From assembly GCA_922989275.2 (NCBI GenBank), contig OV277870.1, positions 47,674,356-47,738,355 of the forward strand: a stretch of 64,000 nt of DNA, read 5' to 3'. Positions 58,101-64,000 of the stretch are shown piece after piece. Under the pieces are notes generated by a model, which was not told where the DNA came from, ran no database searches, and worked only from the letters and a program-made list of their open reading frames with translations. The DNA comes from Gari tellinella. Its lineage: Eukaryota > Mollusca > Bivalvia > Cardiida > Psammobiidae. Position 1 is the stretch's first letter. Every line of letters starts with the position of its first letter. Both the position numbers and the translations under genes were made by a program.

Positions 58101-61100
58101 CATGTACACTGTTCGAAAAGGACGCCTATATGCAGGACTAGGGATCAAAGGGTTAAAGTTAGGTGACAGTAAAACAGAAAGCTTCTAAAGGAACTTTCTG
58201 TTTTACTGTGTCACCTTGCTTTAAGCTGGCACCTGTCTGCTATTTCAATTTAGAGGTATTAATAGAAGTTTTACTGTAATAACCTGGAGTTGTCTGTATA
58301 ATTTTTGTCATCTGTCAAGTAGTTATTAACCTGTCTTTAGAGTTTGATATTTTTCTTAACAAAAGTGGCTGCCAGTTGCATATGTTTTACTGTATAATTT
58401 TTAAACCATTTTATTAGTATATCATTATTAAAGATGAAAATATTAAAGAAACAAATCATCATTATGACATATCTAGAAAATTATGAATCGCAATACGATA
58501 TCTTGTGGATGGGAAGGTACGTAGGGTACAAATGAACCCCACAAGTAATGTTATTACATGTATTTAATTGGTTAACTAACACATATAGGGGTGGGGTTAA
58601 AACTTTGACAGGGGACATGTCACCTCACATACAGGGTTAGAGCACCAGTCAATTTATCTCAAGAAAACAAACATATAAGCCTCAAACACTGGAGAAAAAG
58701 ACACACAAACACTCTTATCAGAGTCTGTACTGTTTGAACATGTTCCAGGAACTAAAACGTATCTCAATCAAAATCTATGTTGTGACTCCCCATAAAAATT
58801 GTCTCTAAGACATGATTCTAGTGAATAGTCAAAACATACTGAGGATGGAGAAACAAGAGCTGTTGGATAACAACAAAGCTGGATAATAGATAACAACATA
58901 GCCGGGGCCGCCTACTGCAAACTTGTTTCATTTCTTAATATGACATGCAGTGTAGCATTCGATCAGATATCTTATTCCCAATTAACCTTTTGACTAATAA
59001 TTGCATGTTAGCAATATTTGTATGCCCTTTTCCCCCAGTGTCCCATATATAGAAGCTGATAAAACCACATGTGAACTAGCACTTTTTTAAATGTTAATTA
59101 TTTTTTACTAAAACATAAAGTGATGTGGCCCAATGTCTCTTTTATAAAACTTAAAATCAGATTAGGGTGAAACTTAAAAGGGATAAACCTGTGCTAGAGA
59201 AGCATTCAAAAGAAGATTTAACATAGCCGTATAATTATATAGATATGGAAATTTTTTGGCAGAACAAAATTTAATGTAATGCAGAAAGCTCCTTAACCCA
59301 TTACCCTGTAGCGTGTTTCTAGTTTCAAAGACAGGTGAGCACTTAAAGCAGGTTGAAAGTAAAGCAGAATGCACCTTAAGGTGCATTCTGCTTTACTTTC
59401 AGCCTGCCTTAAGCTACCATCTGCTACGATATAGAAACCATTTCTTTTGAAACTTGTTCTTGACTGTACATATATGTATAAAATGAAACTATTTTCTTAA
59501 GTGGAGGAATAAATTAAAGGGGTAAAAAGGCAGATTTATGGGGTAATGGGTTAAATGAGAGCTGTCTGCTCTACTCCGGTCTGTGATATGATGCCACTTG
59601 TCTTTTTAGACCTCTCTTATTCCTGAATGACAATTATCTAACACAGGTTTTCGCTGTTCTTTTCTGTTTTCTTCGTATGCAAAACATGACGCAAAGTAAA
59701 AGCCACTACACAATGGGGGATAAAACTGGTTATATGCACAAGGATGTCAAAAAAACACATCTCCAAGTACAAGTTCAATCTTGTATTAAGTGACCACTAG
59801 TGGAACAGCATGAGGGTATCTGAAAACAGGTGACTGCTTAATGCAGGATATAAAGATGCAGAAAAGCTTAGGAACCTTTTGCTTTATTTCTATCCTGCAT
59901 TTAGCAAATGCCTGTGTTGAGGATGACAAAGTTCTCAAGGCTCCAGATAAGAAGGAATAAACAAGTTTTACTACATTTTCACTTCATGTCTGCACCAAAT
60001 CCTATGGTGTGACTACTCATTAGAATTGTCTCAAAGAGACAATTCTAATGAGTAGTCACACCATAGGGTTTAATGCAGATATAAAGATTTTAGTTTTTGA
60101 AATACTTCCCATATCTGGAGCCCTGAAAGCATTTTCCATTTAGTGGTTACTTCATACAAGACGGACTGTACAAACATGGTACAAGTGATCATACCTGTAA
60201 GGTAATAGCAGTTTTTGGCTTGGCATGATGGGGGAATGGAAACAAAGTAATGGAATACATTGTCAAACAAGGAGCAAAGCAGTGGGCATGTATGATACGT
60301 ACGCTATGAACAAAGCTAATATGGAACTTGATACATTGAATTCTGATTTTTAATTAATAATGCTGTATATGTAAAACCTGCTATTGTGACAACTAAAATT
60401 TTCAATTTGCTTTCACCCTGCTTTCAACAGTTGGCCTTGATATTTATTTAACTCTTATAATAAGAGTCAGGAAACATTGAAAATCTTTGCAAACATTTTG
60501 GATCTGATGAGACACTGCCAAGTAAGGCGCCTCAACAAGATTAATACTGTTTGAGACTCTTACCATATTTTTAAAGGAATTTTTTGAAAATTCCGTTTTT
60601 AGAACTGCAGCAGACGGCAATTGATGCAGACTAAAGAATTAATTGTGTAGAATTAACACCATTAATCATATTCTTTTAGTAGTAACAGAGGCAGGGCTTT
60701 ATCAAATACTGTAAACTGAATGTGTGCTTCCTAACATTATGGCATATTTATGAAATTAATAAAAATAGCTAAAATGTTAAAATGAGCAATATTGATAATG
60801 AAAATTATACAACAAATTTACCCATGTTTAACAGTTACCACTGCAGAAAAACATAACATTTAATAGATATACAAGACAGCCAGTCAATAAACTTGTTGAA
60901 TATTAATCTAAAGTCAAATTTTCAATAGTTAATGAATATGTTTTATGAATATGTAAGGAATTCAGTTCTTTCTCAGATGATTCAGGTATTCAACTTTATA
61001 TGAATTATTTTAAAAATGCAATTATACATTCTTAAATACATCTGTGTAAAATGAATCACCCCATTTACCTTCTACGCTTTACTAACTTTATACAAAATTG

Positions 61101-61502
61101 ATATTTTCCCAAAATTAAATCTTAAGAATAATATTATTAAGCAGATTGAATCCTGGTGAGAGGCCAATTATAGCTATATATACTTGGTCTCTCATCTGGA
61201 TCTAAACTACAAAGTTGACAGTAGATTACTTAAGATTAGACACCATGGCTATAGTTATTGATAATGAGAATTCAAAACAGTATAATGGAGACCATTTATT
61301 CCAGTCATACGGGTTATCAATAAGGATCCACACTTACTGCGATAGGAGGTCCCTTTTCTCCCCTATCAGCTGCTTGTAGCTGGAGTCCATCTTGTCTTTC
61401 CAATCCAGCTCCTTTCTTAGTGTGGCTCGAGTCAGCCTCAGGTCTTCATCCATACGATTTAACTGGTCTTGGACCCGCTGCTTCTCTTTTGTGTAAAATT
61501 CC
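42871..61502 (-). CDS. Coiled-coil protein, three 3' exons
   Basis: Three exons on the minus strand (61502-61338, 53145-52965, 43170-42871) join in phase into 215 codons ending in TGA. The first two are highly charged with heptad-like Leu/Ile spacing (a long coiled coil); the last is Ser/Gly/Thr-rich and ends with an acidic DSESDFGGDEFEA tail. This resembles centrosomal, ciliary or cytoskeletal scaffold proteins, but I do not recognise the family and give no symbol. Earlier exons lie beyond 64000, and small exons may be missed in the 8-10 kb introns. It converges on POLRMT. Confidence 0.75.
43281..43487. mobile_element. Family F copy, shortened stem
   Basis: GGTCCTGTTTCATAAAACG..TTAATTAAATGGGCCC; centre GACATCATCCAAAGAGATGT lacks the AATCGTCT arms. 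Confidence 0.78.
43887..43969. repeat. 83-bp near-perfect palindrome
   Basis: ATTCGAGGGCTTGGTGCAAA..TTTGCACCAAGCCCTCGAAT, centre CTCACAATTGTGAG. One mismatch region (CTATAGTAA/TTACAATAG). Minimal foldback element. Confidence 0.88.
44127..44353 (+). mobile_element. Family C, diverged
   Basis: TTAACTCTTTGCAAGCTAGC..CAGCATGCAAAGAGTTAA, stem GATCCAGATGAGACGC..GCGTCTCATCAGGATC, GCAGACGA twice. Confidence 0.82.
44575..44824. mobile_element. Family D copy
   Basis: TACAGTGGAGAATGTGTTAT..ATAACAGATTCTCCACTGTA, stem 44638-44704 with GGGTAACCC apex. Confidence 0.93.
44975..45090. mobile_element. Family L fragment
   Basis: GAACCAGTCTACTTGGAATT, stem CAAGTCCTGATCACAGGGCT..GCCCTCTGAACTGGGA. Confidence 0.7.
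45183..45422. mobile_element. Family A, diverged
   Basis: TTAACCATGTCCCCCATAGC..ATCTATGGATTAATGGG, apex CTCCTTCAAGAG. Confidence 0.7.
45689..45884. mobile_element. Family H copy
   Basis: TACAGTCAAACTTCTATATC..ATATCGAAGTTCGACTGTA, stem intact apart from the apex GGCTAAACCA. Confidence 0.87.
45966..46215. mobile_element. Family A copy
   Basis: TTAACCCATTAACCCATAGC..TATTTATTGGGTTA, hairpin 46014-46085. Confidence 0.82.
46509..46962. mobile_element. Family H interrupted by family A
   Basis: TACAGTCAAACTTTGATATA..ATATTGGAAGTTTGACTGA; A at 46540-46798 splits the left subterminal part. Confidence 0.78.
46540..46798. mobile_element. Family A nested in H
   Basis: TAAACCCATTACCCCATAGC..AAGGGGTAATGGGTTAA, hairpin with GCACCCTAAGGTGC apex. 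Confidence 0.86.
47091..47236. mobile_element. Foldback family G, best copy
   Basis: GGGTCCAAGGTTATAAAGCG..AGCTTTATAACCTTGGGCCC; perfect centre ATTTGAGCC-TTAA-GGCTCAAAT. Confidence 0.9.
47519..47690. mobile_element. Family E remnant
   Basis: TTAGCTCCAGATAAGG.., ACTACTCATTATAGAATCAT..; right end lost. Confidence 0.6.
47941..48193. mobile_element. Family A copy
   Basis: TTAACCTATTACCCCATAGC..AAGGGGTTATGGGTTAA, perfect hairpin 47993-48063 with GTGCC/GGCAC apex. Confidence 0.87.
48301..48549. mobile_element. Family A copy
   Basis: TTAACCCTTTACTCCATAGC..TATGGGGGAAAGGGTTAA. Confidence 0.85.
48550..49500. other. AT-rich intron of coiled-coil gene, no repeats recognised
   Basis: No module hairpin or known end in 950 bp, the longest clean stretch in this part. 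No minus-strand exon with coiled-coil character seen. Confidence 0.5.
49502..49754. mobile_element. Family A copy
   Basis: TTAACCCATTCCCCCATAAA..TATGGGGTAATGGGTTAA, hairpin with GTGCCTTAGGGCAC apex. Confidence 0.88.
49755..49850. mobile_element. Family H fragment
   Basis: AGTTAAAACATGACTGAGCC..TTATCGAGGTTTGAC directly after the A end. Confidence 0.55.
50540..50879. mobile_element. Family M carrying module 1, exact TSD
   Basis: CAGGGCTGCCATTTCTCCAT..GCAAGTTATGGTAGCCCTG; GAGGAG duplicated at 50534-50539 and 50880-50885. Unlike the other M copies the core is a C-type stem (GATGCAGATCAGACGCTGCG) with a GGGTTAA remnant. Confidence 0.9.
51110..51240. mobile_element. Family I-like stem, decayed
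   Basis: GTCAAAAGTAAAGCAAAAAG, apex CTCATATAAGAG, GAGAGGCTG to the right. Confidence 0.5.
51241..52520. other. Non-coding intron, nothing firm
   Basis: AT-rich. GGGTTCGAACCCG at 51484 matches a Pol III B-box core but no A-box or tRNA fold accompanies it. No exon seen. Confidence 0.5.
52522..52779. mobile_element. Family A copy
   Basis: TGTAACCCATTACCCAATAA..GCTAAGGGGTAATGGGTTAA; stem base changed symmetrically to AGCTCAAAGC..GCTTTGAGCT. Confidence 0.85.
52965..53145 (-). CDS. Coiled-coil gene exon (b)
   Basis: 181 nt, phase 2 in, 0 out, acceptor ttttttacag, donor gtaagc. Encodes LNEIEEEGREKSRNVSILQV, then FLEEENFRLQERIDSITQQK and LDKLLKEQKLGKERE; strong heptad pattern. Confidence 0.83.
53456..53669. 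mobile_element. Family E, diverged
   Basis: Decayed left end, ACTACTCATTAGAATCAT.., right CTCTTATCTGGAGCCCT. Confidence 0.68.
54261..54569. mobile_element. 309-bp MITE-like element
   Basis: Inverted ends ATTATTCTCTTTTCCAGT and ACTGGAAAAGAGAATAAC. A 60-codon minus-strand ORF inside ends exactly in one terminal repeat and is judged incidental. Confidence 0.72.
54625..54880. mobile_element. Family A copy
   Basis: TTAACTCACTACCCCATAGC..TATGGAGTAAAGGATTAA, apex GCACCTTAAGGTGC. Confidence 0.86.
55243..56546. repeat. Bivalve GGTGAGCTAAAA element, broken by insertions
   Basis: Left ACAAGAGGGCCATGGCCCTT and GCTCACCTGAGG; right GACGACGACAGACGACGGAC, CAGGGCCATCCCAATAGCTC, CTTGAGCCTTTGGCTCAGG. Body contains GGTTGCCATAGCAACCAGAG. 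Interrupted by a half family A (55455-55632) and a GGGGGCAT element fragment (55633-55860, ends ATGCCCCCAACTGCAGGGCA). Confidence 0.78.
56770..57026. mobile_element. Family A copy
   Basis: TTAACCCATTGACCCATAAA..GTCCGGGTAATGGGTTAA, hairpin 56908-56975. Confidence 0.87.
57080..57165. repeat. 28-bp tandem repeat, 3 copies
   Basis: GTTTCTGAAACACTAGATAA + GCTTGCAA; the third copy has GATGAGCTTGCAG. Confidence 0.92.
57475..57585. mobile_element. Family I right half
   Basis: TTTCTGTTTTACATTCACCT, GCTTTAAGCAGCCAGCTGCC, GGTCATAGTAGAGAAGTTTT. Confidence 0.65.
57837..58278. mobile_element. Family I interrupted by family B
   Basis: TACAGTAAAAGCTCTCTTTA..TAATAGAAGTTTTACTGTA. B lies in the middle at a TTAA that in intact copies is part of CTGCTTAAAG. 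Confidence 0.88.
57906..58156 (-). mobile_element. Family B nested in I
   Basis: TTAACTCTTTCCTCCCTGAA..AGGGATCAAAGGGTTAA, perfect stem apex GGCTCCTTTCGGAGCC. Confidence 0.92.
58745..58850. mobile_element. Family E-like remnant
   Basis: ATCTATGTTGTGACTCCCCA..TGATTCTAGTGAATAGTCAA. Confidence 0.5.
59293..59554. mobile_element. Family A copy
   Basis: TTAACCCATTACCCTGTAGC..TATGGGGTAATGGGTTAA, apex GCACCTTAAGGTGC. Confidence 0.9.
59790..59935. mobile_element. I-related diverged hairpin element
   Basis: AGTGACCACTAGTGG, GAAAACAGGTGACTGCTTAA, stem GCAGGATATAAAGATGCAGA / CTTTATTTCTATCCTGCA. Confidence 0.6.
59936..60124. mobile_element. Family E copy
   Basis: CAAGGCTCCAGATAAG..CATATCTGGAGCCCTG; long perfect stem ACTACTCATTAGAATTGTCT and its inverse. 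No 6-bp duplication visible. Confidence 0.83.
60430..60641. mobile_element. C-like remnant
   Basis: CTTTGCAAACATTTTGGATC..ATTAATACTGTTTGAGACTC, then GCAGACGGCAATTGATGCAG. Confidence 0.6.
60642..61337. other. AT-rich intron, nothing recognised
   Basis: No repeat family or exon identified before the exon at 61338. Confidence 0.45.
61338..61502 (-). CDS. Coiled-coil gene exon (a)
   Basis: 165 nt, enters and leaves in phase 2, acceptor tgttttag, donor gtaagt. Encodes EFYTKEKQRVQDQLNRMDED, then ATLRKELDWKDKMDSSYKQL and GEKRDLLSQ; charged, no Pro, coiled coil. Confidence 0.8.
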
Positions 61503-61662
61503 CTAAAACATTTCAAAGATGATGTAAAATGTTATTCTAGTCCCAGAACTTGAGTTCTACAAATTTAGATGTCTTGCCAAGACAAAGAAGTGAAACACTA
61601 AGGTATTGCAATGACAAATATTGATTTCATGTGATTTATGATTTTACACCACTTTTAACAAA

Positions 61663-61920
61663 TCAAATCAAATCAAATTGCTTTATTTCGTATCTCAGTT
61701 TACATATATGTAAATACATGAGACAGTTATACTAAAGATGGTGGTCTGGCATTGACGTGCAAACACATCTAGTCGAACTTATGCTGAGCGGGCATGCAGT
61801 CCCTTCAAAATAGACTATTAGATTCTCTGGAATAGGTTACATACAGGGCCGATCAGGAGCAAGACAACAGATTCCCTGCAAAATGCTCAAACTGAGATTC
61901 TAATCCACAGTGATAGGGAC
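61663..61920 (-). mobile_element. Non-LTR retrotransposon 3' end
   Basis: Read on the minus strand: CATGTATTTACATATATGTA, AATAAAGCAATTTGATTTGA, ending in a short (TTTGA)n tail. This is the usual 3' form of a truncated LINE; no reverse transcriptase part is present. Confidence 0.65.
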
Positions 61921-62021
61921 CTAATTAAATGACTATATATATATATATAAGTAACAGTGACTCTAAACCTGACTTGACCATACAGGCCCCAAGAAGTAGT
62001 CAAACGAATTCAATGTTGGAG

Positions 62022-62255
62022 TTAACTCTTTCAGCACCATGGACATGGTAAAATATACTCATTACATTTGCAAACAGTGTAGACCCAGATCAGAGGGCTC
62101 CTCTGATCAAGGTCTACACTGTCTGCAAATTAAGAGCAGTATTTATCAAACTTCCCAGAATTCCAAGTAGACTTGTTCATGGTTTGGTAACTAAAAAGAC
62201 CCACAAGGGAACATAATAACCCCAAGAGTTACTTAAATAGCATTGAAACGGTTAA
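62022..62255. mobile_element. Family L, both ends present
   Basis: TTAACTCTTTCAGCACCATG..ATAGCATTGAAACGGTTAA; stem GTGTAGACCCAGATCAGAGG / CTCTGATCAAGGTCTACAC. Confidence 0.82.
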
Positions 62256-62508
62256 ATCTAAAAGTTGGACACTGCTGCCAATGCCAAATGCGATAAGAGC
62301 TATTGACCCTAAGCCTTGGTTCCACTCCTTTGTAGTTGGCAGAAAGACAAAAAGTATTTTTAAATACCAGTCACCTTTCACCAAAAATAATTTCATAGCA
62401 TTATTCACATAAACCTAAAGGGAAAAGTTTCAGCTAAATGTTCAATGAATAATAGTCAAGCTTGCTTTTACCCATTGAACCATTTGAATTTCAATAAGTC
62501 CAGCTTGC

Positions 62509-62952
62509 TTAACCCATTACCCCATAAATACAACTTTTTAAGCCTATTTTTTTCCTCCACTGAAGAAAATATTTCCACTTAACAGAGTAATGAATATATA
62601 TCATAAGAAATATTTTCTATCTAACAGATGGGGTAGCTTAAAGCAGGACTTTAACCCTTTCCCTCATAGAAGTGCCTTTTAGCGCATTCAGATTATTCCT
62701 CCACTGTAGAAAATAGTTCCAATCTATACAGCCATGCATATGTATCATAAGAAATATTTTCTTTATTCTAACAAGTGGTAGCTTAAAGCAGGCTGAAAGT
62801 AAAGCAGAATGCGCCTTAGGGCGCATTCTGCTTTACTTTCAACCTGCTTTAAGTAGTCACCTATTCTTAAAACTAGAAACAAGCTATGCGGTAAAGGGTT
62901 AAGTAGTCACCTATTTTCAAAATTAGAAACAGGCTATGGGGTAATGGGTTTA
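62509..62952. mobile_element. Family A that lost its hairpin, holding a second A
   Basis: Outer ends TTAACCCATTACCCCATAAA and TATGGGGTAATGGGTTTA. Outer stem is reduced to CTTAAAGCAGGAC | TTTAAGTAGTCACC; the inner A is inserted in that TTTAA. Confidence 0.83.
62651..62902. mobile_element. Inner family A copy
   Basis: TTAACCCTTTCCCTCATAGA..TATGCGGTAAAGGGTTAA, intact hairpin 62779-62852. Confidence 0.88.
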
Positions 62953-63011
62953 GTCTCACATACCTGTAAGCCACACTTTAACTTTGATATACAGGTAATT
63001 TTGATTCAAGT

Positions 63012-63261
63012 TACAGTGGAGAATCTATTATTCTTTCCCGTTTAAACGCAAACGTACGCAAACGCAAAGCACTAAAACGTAGAAAAGTACAACTTTTGGA
63101 CATTTCTGATATTTCATGTTTATCTTGGTGGCAAACAGTTTGGAGCCTGATCAGACGCCGGGTTACCCGGTGTCTGATCTGGCTCCAAACTGTTTGTATT
63201 GTAAATAATAGTTTTAGCGTAAACGCGTTTATTGGGAAAGAATAACACATTCTCCACTGTA
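63012..63261. mobile_element. Family D copy
   Basis: TACAGTGGAGAATCTATTAT..ATAACACATTCTCCACTGTA, stem 63131-63197. Confidence 0.92.
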
Positions 63262-63636
63262 ATTAGGTTTGACTGTATGTTAATTTATACAATTCATGAG
63301 TGTAGTCTAAGATTGTTTTTCTATGTTTTCTGACTTGCAAACTGAAAATAAAGCAACTAGAGTTGGTCAGAATTTCTAAGTGTTTTGCGTATTTAAGGTA
63401 ATATTTTCTAGATATAGGTATACATGTATTTGAAAAATCATAATTATCCTGGTTCAAAATCTTTTCAAATTTTACACTCACGACCAGGTTCTTTGAAAAT
63501 ATAAGATTCTATTGAGATCTACGGAAAAAACCAAATCTGCTAACTCAGAGTATCAAGAAACTACCATAGGAGATTTCTACTGTAGTCCTCATAAAGTAGA
63601 AGTTATAACACCTTTGGTTAAAATAGGGAGCAATCT

Positions 63637-63888
63637 TAACCAATTACCCCATAAATACGCCTTTTTATGCCTTTAATTTTTTCCTCTACAGATGAAAAAA
63701 GTTCCAATTTATACTGCTACAAATAAGAGTCATAAGAAATATTTTCTATTTTCTAGCAGATAATAGCAGGCTGAGAGTACAGCAGAATGCATCTTAAGGC
63801 GCAGTCTGCTTTACTTTCAACCTGCTTTAAGTGGTCACCTGTCTTCAAAACTAGAATCAGGCTAATAATATTGGCTTAATGGGTTAAT
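63637..63888. mobile_element. Family A copy
   Basis: TTAACCAATTACCCCATAAA..GGCTTAATGGGTTAA; one stem arm has lost AAAGCAGG. Confidence 0.82.
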
Positions 63889-64000
63889 TAAAGGGGCAAA
63901 AAAGAATGAATTTGTAAAGAAAGAAAAAAAATATTTTTAATTAATACTGGAGAATATACATCTTTTGAAACAGTGAAAATCTAGATCTGAGGGCTGCTAA

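Noticed and set aside
1550..62826. Recurrent small ORFs with [16 protein letters not shown] or [22 protein letters not shown] peptides (1550, 21184, 31403, 46390, 47931, 59174, 62638)
   Set aside because: All are translations of the same family A hairpin arms, with frameshifts and stops outside; the repetition comes from the repeat, not from a protein family.

Overview
The window looks like nuclear DNA of a mollusc, most likely a bivalve. Genes are split by many introns with GT..AG borders, and almost all non-coding DNA is built from small interspersed elements. Two of these carry end sequences I associate with bivalve genomes: a GGGGGCAT-type element and one ending CTCAGGTGAGCTAAAA. The species cannot be read from the sequence.

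Positions 3615-30933 on the + strand hold the last 20 exons of POLRMT, the single-subunit T7-like mitochondrial RNA polymerase. The exons join in phase into 746 codons plus a stop and include the whole catalytic domain; the N-terminal part lies upstream of the window. Positions 42871-61502 on the - strand hold three phase-compatible exons of an unidentified coiled-coil protein, including its C-terminus, so the two genes converge. I found no RNA gene, CRISPR array or prokaryotic feature.

The rest is mostly short non-autonomous DNA transposons (MITEs), roughly a hundred copies and fragments in at least a dozen families, named here by letter. Families A, B, C, L and N end in TTAACCY/RGGTTAA at TTAA target sites (piggyBac-like). 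D, H, I, K, O and P end in CAG..CTG at TA targets (Tc1/mariner/pogo-like). E and M end in CAGGGCT and make 6-bp target duplications. F ends in GGGCCCGTTTCAT. G is a simple foldback. One hAT-like element (8-bp duplication), one 1.06-kb long-inverted-repeat element (8-bp duplication), one solo LTR and several tandem arrays are also present.

The most unusual pattern is modularity. Families with unrelated ends carry the same central long hairpin. Hairpin module 1 (CAAACAG..GATCAGA..TCTGATC..CTGTTTG) occurs in B, C, D, K, L and one M copy; module 2 (CTTAAAGCA..AGTAAA.CAGAA..) in A, I and several M copies; module 3 (GAATCGTCT..AGACGATTC) in E and F. Nested copies and repeated paralogous sites allow target sites, target duplications and insertion order to be read directly. 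A second striking feature is a 38-bp tandem array that multiplies the 3' splice site of one POLRMT exon.
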